Shown piece by piece: positions 1 through 10,441 of a stretch of 64,000 nucleotides of DNA. Position 1 is the first letter of the stretch. The number at the start of each line of letters is the position of its first letter. Under the pieces are notes generated by a model. The model was given only the letters and a program-made list of their open reading frames with translations. It was not told the origin of the DNA and made no database searches. Source of the DNA: Atriophallophorus winterbourni (Eukaryota > Platyhelminthes > Trematoda > Plagiorchiida > Microphallidae); the NCBI GenBank assembly GCA_013407085.1, contig JACCGJ010000327.1:1-64000 (forward strand), written 5' to 3'. A program made the position numbers and the translations under genes.

Positions 1-74
1 AGTATCTTAGCCCACGTGCAGTCTCTGACTGTGCGGCACTTTGCCTGGATCAGGCTTGTGCTTTCATACATACG
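1..74 (+). repeat. SINE-like repeat S1, 3' half (cut by window edge)
   Basis: This is the 3' half of the ~235-bp dispersed repeat called S1 here. It is recognised by the string GCGGCACTTTGCCTGGATCA and the tail CTTTCATACATAC. It interrupts the minus-strand RTE-1 relic that follows. Confidence 0.75.
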
Positions 75-2445
75 ATGCACATCCCATATAGAACAAAACA
101 TTTTGTGCAGTGAGATAATAATGTCTAAACACAGCTGTAATAAGTTCAACGGAAACTCCGTCCTTCCCTGACGATTTACCGTTCTTCATTCGTTGCAAAA
201 CACTTGAGATCTCGTACTCTGATGGGCATCGCAGTTGATTGTGTAGCCGCAGCTTTGTATCGGGAAAGCGATTACTGTACTGATAGCTGACTGGCGGTTC
301 AGTGACTGACTGAAATGTTCAACCCACCTATCTACCTTTAAGGTCAAAATATCAGCTGTCCCGACGAATCTCGTAGGTTCGTGCTAAAACTACAGATTCC
401 AGGTGCGGTGAGAATCAGGCTAATCTGTTTCCTAAAGTCTCCTATGCTCGCTGCAGCTTCCATCTCAGACGCAGTTTCCGCCCCGTATAGCTGACGATCC
501 TTACGTGCGGATCGTGTAGCAGCTCTCCTAAGGAGGCATTTCTTGTTTGGGCAGAGAGATTGATGGTGTTCTGCGAGATCCAGTCTCAACGGTGGCGAGA
601 AACGGTGCCTAGGATTTTTAATGCAACAATCCGAGTAGCGGCCTTTAGTCTGGATCACTGTTGTTCAACTGCAGCATCACTCTTATCCAACTGCTAAGCA
701 ATATCACCAATGAGCTTCTTACGTTGGTCCGGGTTTCTTAAGGCTTCCAAGTTTAAACGCTTTCTCTGAGCTTTCCTTTGGCGGTTTAGCAGGCGGAGTC
801 GTAGCTTTGCGCGAACGAAAGTGTGATCAGTGTCTGCTGCGTTCCTTGTTTCGGCTCCACTAGAGGACATTCAGTGAAGCACTCAGGACATCCCGTGTGC
901 GCGAATTAGGATATAATCAATCTGATTAGACGTTCTGCGATCATTCGAGTACCATGCAACCAAGTGTTCCCTAGAGTGCTGGAATTTAGTGTTGCAGACA
1001 CATAAATGATTGTAGGCCACAAACTCAATCAATCGATCCCTGTTATAGCAGCGCTGCCGTTGGCCAAATCTGCTCATAATTCGGTTCGCTGCAGCATCTG
1101 TTAGTCCGGTACGTGCATTCCAATCGCCGGCCACAACCAATATGTAAATTCCAGTTACTCTATCGAGAACGGATTGAAGCTGCTTTTAGAAGTCGTCTTT
1201 CGCATTTTGGTCGGAACATAACGTTAGGGCATACATCGAAACGATAGAAATATTGAAAGGATGCCGCCTCAGCCGGACCAGTGAGATTCTCGTGGACATG
1301 CATCCATGACATGAGTCCTTACTTGACAAGATCCCTGAGAGCTATCGCTACTCCATGCTGATCAGATCCATCTTCGGGTTCACTATAAAGAAGCCAGTAT
1401 GTACGATCGACTCTGGGGCCCTTAAACGGTTTGGATCCGTGCTCAGGTAGGCGAACCGCAGAGAGACAAGCAACACCTACCTGGTAGTCTAATAAAGAGC
1501 GTATCGTAATGGCTTGACTGTCAACATCCAGCAGTGTCCTTACGTTCCAGCATCCAAGATAAAAATTCTTATGAATATTTATGGCTCCATCTTGCTTACT
1601 TTTCACCCTAGCTGCTGGAAGAGCCAATAGCGCGTCGAGTCTCGAGAACGCCATAGCAGAGAGCTCAGAGATATATTGACACATTTTCATGAAGTTTCTT
1701 GGGAACGATATACGAGTGATGTCCCTAGAACCACTTGAATTTTGTTGGAGTACACCTCTCTAGCCTTTACACAAATAAGTTGCACGGATGTGCAATCATG
1801 CAGTACTTCTGTGCTGTGTGGCTAACACCGTGATAAATTGATTGGCCACCGGTAGTGAGCTGCATGCTGAAACAGGCTGGAGTCTCACTACCATTTTTAT
1901 TTTATCTTTCGTATCTGTCTAGGCCTGGGCAACCTGACAGTATCTTGGCCCACGTGCAGTCTCTGACTGTACGGCACTTTGCCTGGTTCAGGCTTGTTTT
2001 TTAATACATAATACATACACAAATAAGTGCAACCTACGAGATAACATAGAGTTTACGGATAAAAAGCGCTGTGTGCCAGTTATCCGCCTACGGGATTTCG
2101 CTCCGGATTTTTCCCTGGGGTATTCTCACGAATCTTTAACGCGATCGGGGAACCATCAAGGGAGTGGGGTTTTTTCCAGTTTTTTTGGCAGTCAAAGTTT
2201 TCTTTCCCCTAGATAGCTGACGAGCTCCATCTACCTGGAGAAAACGGGTTTTAAGGCGATAGTCACTTGCCTTCGCATCTTACCGTGTCAGTTAGAGCAG
2301 TTCCACGGGCTAGTGGAAGTCACTCGTGCAGGTCCGGAGTTGGACTTGGTTGTCAGAGGCTATTTGAGACGCACGCCACGTGGGAGCATTTTATATAGTA
2401 GGGGCTCATTCCTACTACCACCCCGGCTGTGACAATCTTAGAACT
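75..2445 (-). mobile_element. Decayed RTE-1 LINE, minus strand
   Basis: Read on the minus strand this is a diverged copy of the intact RTE-1 element at 2657-6262. It starts with the GC-rich 5' UTR (about 2445 down to 1690, split by the S1 insertion). The endonuclease start follows (1690-1319, with GCWNVRTLLDV), then the rest of the endonuclease (1140-883, with VVAGDWNARTG), then the linker (658-344, with AETASEMEAAASIGDF). It ends in the first RT fingers motif near 250-100. Frameshifts and stops separate these blocks, so it cannot make protein. The RT catalytic part is missing, replaced at 1-74 by S1 sequence or lying outside the window. Together with the intact copy it forms a divergent (head-to-head) pair. 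Confidence 0.9.
1781..2015 (+). repeat. SINE-like repeat S1, full length with 13-bp TSD
   Basis: This 235-bp insertion sits inside the 5' UTR of the minus-strand RTE-1 relic. It is bounded by a perfect 13-bp direct repeat, TACACAAATAAGT, at 1768-1780 and 2016-2028. It begins TGCACGGATGTGCAATC and ends in an AT-rich tail with ATACATA. The TSD and the clean interruption of a known element define both ends and show retrotransposition. No ORF is present. I could not see clear RNA polymerase III A and B boxes, so the tRNA or other origin of the head is open. Confidence 0.9.
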
Positions 2446-2550
2446 GAAAGGAATTACACAGTGAAAATGGATAGTAATGAAACATATAATTCATTTTGAA
2501 CAAATCTTCTCAAACTTCAGCTGAAAATCTATCGTGACCTATTTTAATAG

Positions 2551-2656
2551 TTGTTGTTGTTCGCCTACTTCGGTCGAGGTCCACCATAGATGTATGGTAT
2601 GGCATGAAAGCACAAGCCTGATCCAGGCAAAGTGCCGCACAGTCAGACTGCACGTA
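2551..2656 (-). repeat. S1 long form, 3' part with (CAA)n tail
   Basis: On the minus strand the S1 3' half runs through its CATAC tail into an extra module related to CATCCATGGTCGACATCGAC, then a CAACAACAAC tail at 2551-2562. The intact RTE-1 element starts directly at its inner edge (2657). The remainder of the S1 head is not found beyond the RTE, so the insertion was not a simple split. Confidence 0.75.
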
Positions 2657-5600
2657 GTTCCAAAGGTTGTCACAGCCAGGGGTGGTAGTAGGAATGAGCC
2701 ACCTACTATCTGTAAAATGCTCCCACGTGGCGTGCGTCTCAAATAGCCTCTGACAACCAAGTCCAACTCCTGGCCTGCACGAGTGGCTTTCACAAGCCCG
2801 GCGGAACTGCTTTACTGTCAGGAGAAGGGGTGAAGGTGGGTGACTGGCGCCTTAAAACCAGTTTGCTCCGGGCAGATGGAGCTCGTCAGCTACTGGCAAT
2901 CCATCTAGGGGAAGGAAAACCCTGACCCCAAACCCCCACTGCCTTGTGGGTCACCCGATTGCGGGAAAGGCTTCGGGAGAAAACCCCGAGGAAAAAATCC
3001 GGAGAGAAGCCCCGTAGGTAGATAACTGGCGCACGGCGCGTTTATCTGCCAACTCCCTGCTGCCTTGTAGGTTGCACTTGGCTGTGCAAAGGCTAGAGAG
3101 GTGTACTCGAACAAACACCGAGTGGTGCTGGGGACATCACTTGTACACTATCCCCAAGAAACTTCATGACGATGTCTCAACGTATATCTCAGCTCTCTGC
3201 TACGGCGTTTCCGAGACGCGACGCGCCCTTGGCTCTCCCAGCGGCTAGGGTGAAAAGTAAGCTAGCTGGGGCCATAAATATCCGTAAGGACTTTTATCTG
3301 GGATGTTGGAACGTACGGACACTGCGTGACGTTGGTAGTCAAGCAATCATGATGCGCTCTTTATTGGACTACCAAGTAGATGTTGCTTGTCTTTCCGAGG
3401 TCCGCCTTCCCGGACACGGATCCAAATCGATCAAGGTCCCCGGAGTCGATCGTACTTATTGGCTTTTTTATAGTGGGCCCGAGGATGGATCTGGTCAGCA
3501 TGGAGTAGCGATAGCACTCAGCGACCATGCTAAACAAGCACTCATGTCATGGATGCCTGTATCCCCGAGAATTGCGGTGGTCCGGCTGAGGGGTCACCCT
3601 TTGAATATAACAGTCGTTTCGGTGTATGCCCCAAACCTATCAGCCGACCAAACTACGAAAGACGATTTTTATAACCAACTTCAATTCGTAGTCGATAGAG
3701 TTGCTGGAAACGACGTACTGGTTGTGGCCGGTGACTGGAACGCTCGTACAGGATCAGCAGATTCCGCAACAAACCGAATCCTGGGAAAATTTGGCCTAGG
3801 GCAGCGCTGCGCGAATGGCGATCGACTGATCGAGTTTGCGGCCTACAATCACCTATGCGTCTGTAACACTAAATTCCAGCACCCTAAAAAACACCTGGTC
3901 ACATGGTACTCGAACGATGGTAGAACGGCGAACCAGATCGATTATGTTCTAATCCGCGCACGTTGGATGTCTTCGGTGCTCGACTGTAGGTCCTATCGTG
4001 GAGCCGAAACAGGGAACGCAGCAGGCACCGATCACACACTTGTTCGCGCAAAGCTCCGACTTCGCCTGCTAAACCGCCAAAGGAAAACTCCTAGGAAGCG
4101 CTTAAACTTGGAAGCCTTAGGAAACCCGGCCCAACGTAAGAAGCTCATTGACGATATCGCTGAGCGGATGGATGGGAGTGATGCATCAGTCGAACAACAG
4201 TGGTCCAGACTGAAGACCGCTACTCAGACTGCAGCACTAAAAACCCTAGGCACGGCCTCTCGTCACCGACGAGATTGGATTTCTCAGAACACCATCGAGC
4301 TCTCTGCCCGGGAAAGAGACGCCCGAATGCATGGTGCATCTGATTATCGCCTCCTTAGGAGAGCTGCTACACGATCAGCCCGCAAGGATCGTCAGCTATA
4401 TTGGGCAGAAACCGCATCCGAAATGGAAGCCGCAGCAAGTATAGGAGACTTTGGACGACTGTTTTGCCTGATTCGCAGAGCATCTGGAAGCTGTGGTTTT
4501 TGTACGAACCTTCGAGATTCGTCAGGACAGATGATATTTGACCTTCATCAAAAGATAGATAGGTGGGTTGAGCACTTCAGTCAGCTACTGAACCGCCCGT
4601 CATCTATCAATGCAGTATTCACTTCCTCGATAAATAGCTGTGAATACACGGTCAACTGCGAGGCACCATCAGAATACGAGATATCAAGTGTTTTACGACG
4701 AATGCAGAATGGTAAATCGCCAGGTGAGGACGGAATTTCCGTTGAACTTATTAAAGCCTGCGCCGACGTATTATTATCTCCGCTACATCGGCTGTTTTGT
4801 TCGATCTGGGAGACGGAAGTTTTCCCATCAGACTGGGGTATGTCTATCATTCTACCACTGCCGAAACGTGGAGATAAATCTGTGTGCTCCAATTACCGCG
4901 GAAAAAGTCTAATCGACACCGCTGCTAAAGTGTTTGCAACGCTCCTGCTTAATCGGTTCTCCGCCGAAAGAAATCTACGCACCAGAGTTAACCAAGGTGG
5001 ATTTCGCCCTGGGATGGGTTGCGTAGATCAAATATTTACTTTGCGCAGGATCCTCGAGCACCGTGCACGGTATCAACAGCAAACGATAGCTTGCTTTATT
5101 GACTTCCGCGCTGCCTTCGACTCCGTAGACCGTGGTTGTTTATGGGACATAATGCTATCGGATGGGGTTCCATTAAAGCTCGTCAACCTAATCAGAGCCT
5201 ATTACAGCTCTACAAGGGCACGGGTTCGTGTCTACGGTGAAGAATCGCGTGAATTTAACTTGCACACAGGAGTCAGGCAAGGTTGCCCGCTATCGCCGGT
5301 CATGTTTAACTATGTCGTAGACTGGATAATGAACCAGGCGTTAACAGGGTATCAAGGGGTGCAAATTTCAACGGATCTATGGATTTCCGACCTTGACTAC
5401 GCTGACGATATAGTCGTTCTTGGCGACAATACCGAAATGCTGCAAAGCGTTTTAGACCGCATTAGTGCCACTGCCGCGAAAGTCGGTTTTGAGGTAAACG
5501 CGGATAAGACCAAGGCATTTTTTTATTCCGACACACCAGGCATCCAGCCACTTTGCGTCCAGGGTTGTCCGATCGAATACGTTCCAGTCTTTAAATACCT

Positions 5601-6262
5601 CGGCTCAAGTATATTGCCCAATGTTCAGGCGAAAGATGAAGTGAAGTTACGGGTCGATCGTGCTCGTAATGCGTTTTTGCAGTTGAAAGGCACCCTTTGG
5701 CGCAAGCCCGGGATCAGCCTAAAAACTAAGACGCGTGTTTATCAAGCAGCGATCCGCCCTGTACTGCTTTACGGATGCGAGACATGGCCTTTAAGGTCAC
5801 AGGATGTACGCACATTAGAAGTGTTCGACCATTGGTGCCTCAGGGTAATCTTGGGCATCCGATATACTGACCGAGTATCTAACGCAGCCGTACGAGAGCG
5901 TTGCAGCGGACTATCTCCACTTTCCGCTCACATACAACGGCGAAGGCTGCAATGGTTTGGCCACGTCCTCCGAAAGACAGACACAGCACTTCCAAAACTC
6001 GTCCTCGACCCCAAACCCGTTCGCACCTGGCGTCGGCGGCAAGGTGGTCAAGTGAAAACCTGGCTGTCAACTGTGAAAGAGGATGTAGACACCCTGGGTC
6101 TGCGTACCGTCTACGGAGTTCGCAGGTGGGAACGAGACTGGATCACGATCTGCAACGATCTCGCCTCCGATCGACGTGCGTGGGCTGGTGCGATCCGAGA
6201 CATCAATGAAGCCGGCTAATCCACTCGTGGAGCCAGCGCCACAAAAGTAAAAAGTAAAGTAA
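2657..6262 (+). mobile_element. Apparently full-length RTE-clade LINE (RTE-1)
   Basis: This ~3.6-kb element has a ~510-bp GC-rich 5' UTR, a single uninterrupted ORF, a very short 3' UTR and a short tail of AAAGTA-type repeats. That is the usual plan of the RTE clade, which has no ORF1. The 5' end is set at GTTCCAAAGG because the TSD-bounded derivative at 39902 begins there. The 3' end is set at the AAAGTAAAGTAAGT tail. I found no clear TSD around this copy. It is the likely autonomous source, or close kin of the source, for the deletion derivatives at 32590, 39902 and 54436. Confidence 0.88.
3166..6219 (+). CDS. RTE-clade endonuclease / reverse transcriptase, 1017 aa
   Basis: The protein nicks target DNA and copies its own RNA into the nick (target-primed reverse transcription). 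The N-terminal apurinic-type endonuclease (about residues 40-300) shows GCWNVRTL, LSEVRLPG with the acidic residue, VVAGDWNARTG, NQIDYVLI and AGTDH. After a basic linker the RT (about 480-800) shows [46 protein letters not shown], the catalytic LDYADDIVVL and FKYLGSSI. The C-terminus has LLYGCETWPLRSQDVRTLEV and RLQWFGHVLR, typical of RTE and its relatives. The start is the first ATG of a MTMSQ pair after the 5' UTR, and the second ATG is equally possible. The ORF has no stop or frameshift, so the copy may be young and competent. Confidence 0.93.
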   Translation: MTMSQRISQLSATAFPRRDAPLALPAARVKSKLAGAINIRKDFYLGCWNVRTLRDVGSQAIMMRSLLDYQVDVACLSEVRLPGHGSKSIKVPGVDRTYWLFYSGPEDGSGQHGVAIALSDHAKQALMSWMPVSPRIAVVRLRGHPLNITVVSVYAPNLSADQTTKDDFYNQLQFVVDRVAGNDVLVVAGDWNARTGSADSATNRILGKFGLGQRCANGDRLIEFAAYNHLCVCNTKFQHPKKHLVTWYSNDGRTANQIDYVLIRARWMSSVLDCRSYRGAETGNAAGTDHTLVRAKLRLRLLNRQRKTPRKRLNLEALGNPAQRKKLIDDIAERMDGSDASVEQQWSRLKTATQTAALKTLGTASRHRRDWISQNTIELSARERDARMHGASDYRLLRRAATRSARKDRQLYWAETASEMEAAASIGDFGRLFCLIRRASGSCGFCTNLRDSSGQMIFDLHQKIDRWVEHFSQLLNRPSSINAVFTSSINSCEYTVNCEAPSEYEISSVLRRMQNGKSPGEDGISVELIKACADVLLSPLHRLFCSIWETEVFPSDWGMSIILPLPKRGDKSVCSNYRGKSLIDTAAKVFATLLLNRFSAERNLRTRVNQGGFRPGMGCVDQIFTLRRILEHRARYQQQTIACFIDFRAAFDSVDRGCLWDIMLSDGVPLKLVNLIRAYYSSTRARVRVYGEESREFNLHTGVRQGCPLSPVMFNYVVDWIMNQALTGYQGVQISTDLWISDLDYADDIVVLGDNTEMLQSVLDRISATAAKVGFEVNADKTKAFFYSDTPGIQPLCVQGCPIEYVPVFKYLGSSILPNVQAKDEVKLRVDRARNAFLQLKGTLWRKPGISLKTKTRVYQAAIRPVLLYGCETWPLRSQDVRTLEVFDHWCLRVILGIRYTDRVSNAAVRERCSGLSPLSAHIQRRRLQWFGHVLRKTDTALPKLVLDPKPVRTWRRRQGGQVKTWLSTVKEDVDTLGLRTVYGVRRWERDWITICNDLASDRRAWAGAIRDINEAG

Positions 6263-7830
6263 GTTAACAACGTTAGCTAAACTCTTCATTAAAAAAATGG
6301 TTTTTCAAAAAGCGATATTATGTTCTTACAGTATTTCAGCATACAAAAATGGTACAAGACATGATATGTGATATGTCATTCTCAAGTGTGGCTTGCATCA
6401 TTTTTGACACGACTAGTATAATCCTTCACTATTTAGCAAAGGAAAGAATCCCACAAATTCGAGGAGCGGTACGCAAGCGATACGCTTCATGTTATATAGA
6501 CAAATTTCATCAGCAGATAGGAAATCACAAACCTAATTTGTCAGACGATGTAGTACCAACTACGTTCCCTGGGAGATTTTGCCTATTTGGTTTACTAATC
6601 ATGACGTTCGTTCAACAGCACCATCAAAAAGTTTTGTATAGATGGTCATTCGAAGCGTTCTCTATTGTGGGTCCGCGATCGCTGTCGTCTGGCTTTAGGA
6701 ACCTTCTTACTCTTATGTTTTGCAAGATATTTGTGTTCGTCATGTCATCCAGCATATACTGATTGTCAAATTACGCCATCTATATTACGAATTGTCATTA
6801 TCAATAACAAGCAGGGCCTGATTACAATAAATAATTAGTAACATTGTTGTTGTTGACTAAGATGATAAAGCTCCAAATATGATTGTCATTAGTAATGACT
6901 ATATTCGATGTAAAAATGCGCTAATATTAAGGAATAAAAAACCTCAATTTTTAGTATGAAAACTGTCATAAAAGGTATAATTTTGTGATATTACATCAGA
7001 AATCTCGCGAATATACTTGAAGTTGGAAGTTCGATTGACTGCCAGTCAATCTGTTTAAAACAAGTTTCTTGAATATTCATTCGTTTTTTCCGTTATTGGG
7101 TATGTAAGAATGCAATCGAATCGTCCGTTGCTATTAGCAACACGCCGACCGGATGTTATCAATCAGTCTGACAAACACAATGTAACGTCGGTGCGTTGAA
7201 CATTGATAAATAGCCTCTGTCCGGTTAAACGAGGGGGTGTAAGAAACAGCTGTATGTATCTGATCAAAAGGTCAGCTTATTCCTAAACATAATGATGATT
7301 TCATCTGGTCCAAAGTTCTGCACACAGTTTCATTGGTGTTGTTAAAATAAAACAGGTGTTACGCGGTGCTCATTCAAGAAAAAGTGATTGAATCACTAAC
7401 ATTTCGGAAACGTTTTAACATGTATAAATGCCAGATGAATCAGTATCAAGAAAAAAATGTAGGACAAGATACAAAACGTAGTCACACAAAAAGCAGTAAA
7501 AATGTCCGTGACTTAGAGTATAAATTTGAAGAGCAAACAAAGTTCTTTACGTCTGAACATTATTGTCCAGATCAAGCTTGACGAGCGACATGGCAGTCAA
7601 TTTCAACACCATTTGGAAATCTTACCGTGCGAATTTTCCATCTAAGTTTGCACTGTGGCCCAAAAGTGCTGCATCAGGTTTCACCAAGTTGTTGATTGCA
7701 ACCACACTTAATCTCCTCACTGGAGACAAGATATTGCTCAAAAAATTTCAAGGGCCCTGTTCATTGCGAGACGACCAAATAACTACGTTACACCACTATT
7801 CACTGCGTAATTAATATATTAAATGTCCAA
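6263..7830 (+). other. No recognised feature
   Basis: AT-rich sequence between the RTE-1 element and the CR1-like LINE. Two modest ORFs (6349-6762, 137 aa, and 7366-7814 in two frames) match no family I know. The second could be a remnant of the ORF1 of the following CR1-like element because it lies just upstream in the same orientation, but no motif supports this. Confidence 0.4.
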
Positions 7831-8199
7831 ATGTTCAGTGTTTTACTAACAAGTTGAGTGAACTAGTCTGGCTTGATGAACATTTTTCACCTGATCTGGT
7901 TGCAGTTACTGAGGCATTATCTCAGCCATATATAACAGATTCTGAGCTCTCTATCTTATTATATCGCTAATCCGTCAGCGGAGAAGTAGTCGTCCGATAT
8001 AACGAACGCATAAAGCCGCTTAATGAGATCCAAAATACTGAAAACAGCCTACTAGATAGGAACGGGTAATATATGAGCCTAGTCAATACAACCGAGTTCT
8101 GACTTTCGTTGCCAGCGCTGCGGGAGAGATTGTTCCTCCCGAATCGGACTGTTTAGTCACTCCAAAAGCTGCAAAACGTGAACATTCACGCGATTGTGA

Positions 8200-10266
8200 T
8201 TTGAATCCTTAAATATCAGTCTCCGGGATGCACACACTAATGAGTTTGATTCAATAGATCCTGGCTCATATTACAATTCGTTTCTGAATTATCTCAATTC
8301 GAAGATTTACGAAAACTCGATTTTTGTACCACACAAATGCAGCTACAACAACCAGTTTGTTATTCGGAGTAGAACGAAGAAATGGTTAGCTGTTAAGCGA
8401 GAGTCTTGGGTAACTCATAAGAAGTTTGGTACGGAAGAAACTTGGAAACGATTCTGTAAGATACGGAATCAAGTCACTACTCTTGTAAGAGAAGATCGCA
8501 TGCAATTCCAATGGAACTTGCTTAAGAGAATGGAAAAGAATCCTAAGCTTCTCTACAAGATAGTAAATGAACGATCAAAGATCAAACCAGGTGTATTCTC
8601 TGTACTAACACCTCATGGATTGACCCACACTGCCCAAGATACCGCCGACGCTTTAGCAACGTTTTACTCATTTGTCTTCAATCCCAAGCGTTGTATACCA
8701 TATCAACTTTCATCAAGTTCACCACATTTCGAATTATTAAGTGAAATGACTATCAACGAATACATGGTTGGGCGGGAACTTTGTCGACTAAACGAAAAGA
8801 AGTCCCCTGGCGCAGACAAAATTACCCCCGCCGTACTTCGCAGGTGTCGCGTTGCTTTGACTGCTCCTCTCACTCGCATATTCAATCTCAGCTTAAATGA
8901 AGGAAAAATACCACCGCAATGGAAAGCAGGGATGATAACTCCTATTTATAAAGGCGGTAGCCGTTCAGACACAGCAAACTATAGACCGGTAACGTTACTT
9001 CCGGTGATCTCCAAATTAATGGAACGCATTGTGACTGCGCGCATAAGAGAACATTTTGAAAACCAAAATATTTTGACCGCAGCACAACACGGTTTTCGAA
9101 GAGGTCGTTGTTGCTTATCTAACCTTCTTACAACGTTCGAGGATTGGACCAAGGCACTAGACGAAGGTGAGGCTGTACATGCTTGCTACATCGATATTTC
9201 CAAAGCTTTCGATAGAGTCAACCATGACATCTTAATTAAAAAGCTCGAATCCTATGGAATAACGGGAATATTGCTGAATTGGATAAGGGACTATCTTACT
9301 GATAGACACGTCCAAGTTCGCGTTGGCAGCACCTTATCTAGAAAAATAGACGTCACGAGTGGAGTTCCGCAAGGCTCGGTGCTTGGACCTCTTCTATTCT
9401 TGGTGTATATGAACGATATAGTAGAGGATATTGGATGCAACTTGATACTATTTGCCGATGATATTAAAATATGGAAACGTGTCAGGTCTGTTAATGACTG
9501 TATGGCATTACAACGGGATCTAAGCATCTTATTTCGTTGGTCCCAGTTAAATGAGTTACCATTTAACCCTGCGAAATGTAAAATGCTGCAGCTTGGGAAA
9601 TCTCTGCACCACACGTATCAGCTTGGCACGCAAGATCTCGTCTGGACCACAGCAGAAAAAGATCTGGGTATCTGGGTTTCGTTTAACCTTAAGCCTGGAC
9701 AGCATTGCCGGATGGTGTACAATAAAGCTTGCCGTATCTTGAGTCTTCTCAAAAGAATATTCCGGATTTTTACGCCCGAAACCCTACCCCGGGTAATTAA
9801 CACGTATATACGTCCTGTTATGGAATATTCCATCCAAGCCTGGGCACCATGGCTGAGGAAGGATATCGAACTACTCGACAGGATTTATCATCGTGCTACA
9901 AATTTGGTCTCCCGGTACAGAAATTTGCCTTTCACAGAGCGAATGTTAAAACTGAACCTACAAGATTTTACCCAACGGCGGATACGTAGTGACCTTTTGT
10001 TGACCTTCAAAATCCTGCATTCTGTAAACCATCCCCTTAAACACTTGCTAAAGCCCAATGACCTTACTAGAACACGAACACATTCAAAGGCTTTAAGCAT
10101 TCCGCATTCTCGATTGGATATACGTCGTAATTTTTTCTCCGTAAGAATTTGTTTCACTTGGAACTATTTGCCTGAAGAAATCACACGATCAGAATCTGTT
10201 GAGGTTTTCGCTTCCAAACTCGATGAGTTTATGACGAACCATGCGGTATGCGAATGTCCCTATTGA
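8200..10266 (+). pseudogene. CR1-like reverse transcriptase, endonuclease lost
   Basis: The frame is open from just after a TGA at 8197-8199, and the first ATG is at 8500 (588 residues from there). RT landmarks in order: NEKKSPGADKITPAVL, KAGMITPIYKGG, AQHGFRRGRCC, CYIDISKAFDRVNHDI, SGVPQGSVLGPLLFL, the catalytic LFADDIKIW, and the DLGIWVSFNLKPG segment. The C-terminal block is PHSRLDIRRNFFSVRICFTWNYLP. All RT catalytic residues seem present, but the endonuclease needed for insertion is truncated and frameshifted upstream. I class it as a pseudogene for that reason, although the RT part alone could be translated. Confidence 0.85.
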
Positions 10267-10327
10267 TTTTTGAGATATTTTATATTTTTTTTATATATTT
10301 TTATATGTTCCATATACCTTGTCATCC

Positions 10328-10364
10328 TATGGTTATTGTTAAGCTTAATGCTTTTTCTACCATA
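10328..10364 (+). other. Conserved 3'-terminal hairpin of CR1-like element
   Basis: An outer stem TATGGT/ACCATA encloses an inner stem AAGC/GCTT with a TTAAT loop. The same layout occurs at the 3' ends of other CR1-like copies (19171, 20573, 25220, 36321). It is probably the RNA structure recognised by the element's own RT, by analogy with other LINE 3' ends. Confidence 0.6.
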
Positions 10365-10390
10365 CAATTTTCTGAGTTCTGAGTTCTGAG

Positions 10391-10441
10391 TACATCCATG
10401 GTCGACATCAACCGAAGGAGGTCAACAACAACAACAACAGT
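10391..10441 (+). repeat. 45-bp module with (CAA)n tail
   Basis: TACATCCATGGTCGACATC, then ACCGAAGGAGGTC, then a CAACAACAAC run. The same module ends the long S1 copies (2551 and 53949, minus strand) and follows a CR1-B fragment at 51046. It carries a short inverted repeat (GGTCGA/TCGACC in the other copies). Confidence 0.7.

Larger units (their letters stand above)
7831..10391 (+). mobile_element. CR1-like LINE (CR1-B), endonuclease broken
   Basis: The element begins with an endonuclease-like start near 7815-7960 (SELVWLDEHFSPDLVAVTEA). It then loses the reading frame and most of the endonuclease through about 8200, and continues with a long open RT to 10266. The 3' UTR (10267-10391) contains the conserved hairpin at 10328-10364 and ends in three TTCTGAG units. 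Seven- or eight-base terminal repeats are typical of CR1 elements. A 45-bp module with a CAA tail follows directly (10391-10441). Confidence 0.85.

Noticed and set aside
1781..2015. Hammerhead ribozyme in S1, as in some schistosome SINE-like repeats
   Set aside because: I looked for the CTGATGA and GAAA core in both orientations and did not find it in the right spacing.
2905..3114. Antisense ORFs over the RTE-1 5' UTR (also 32690-33094, 39968-40426, 54397-54843)
   Set aside because: They recur only because the 5' UTR is a repeat. The frames differ at indels between copies and show no protein-like constraint.
6349..6762. 137-codon ORF
   Set aside because: No recognisable domain, AT-rich context and no splice or expression evidence; likely chance.
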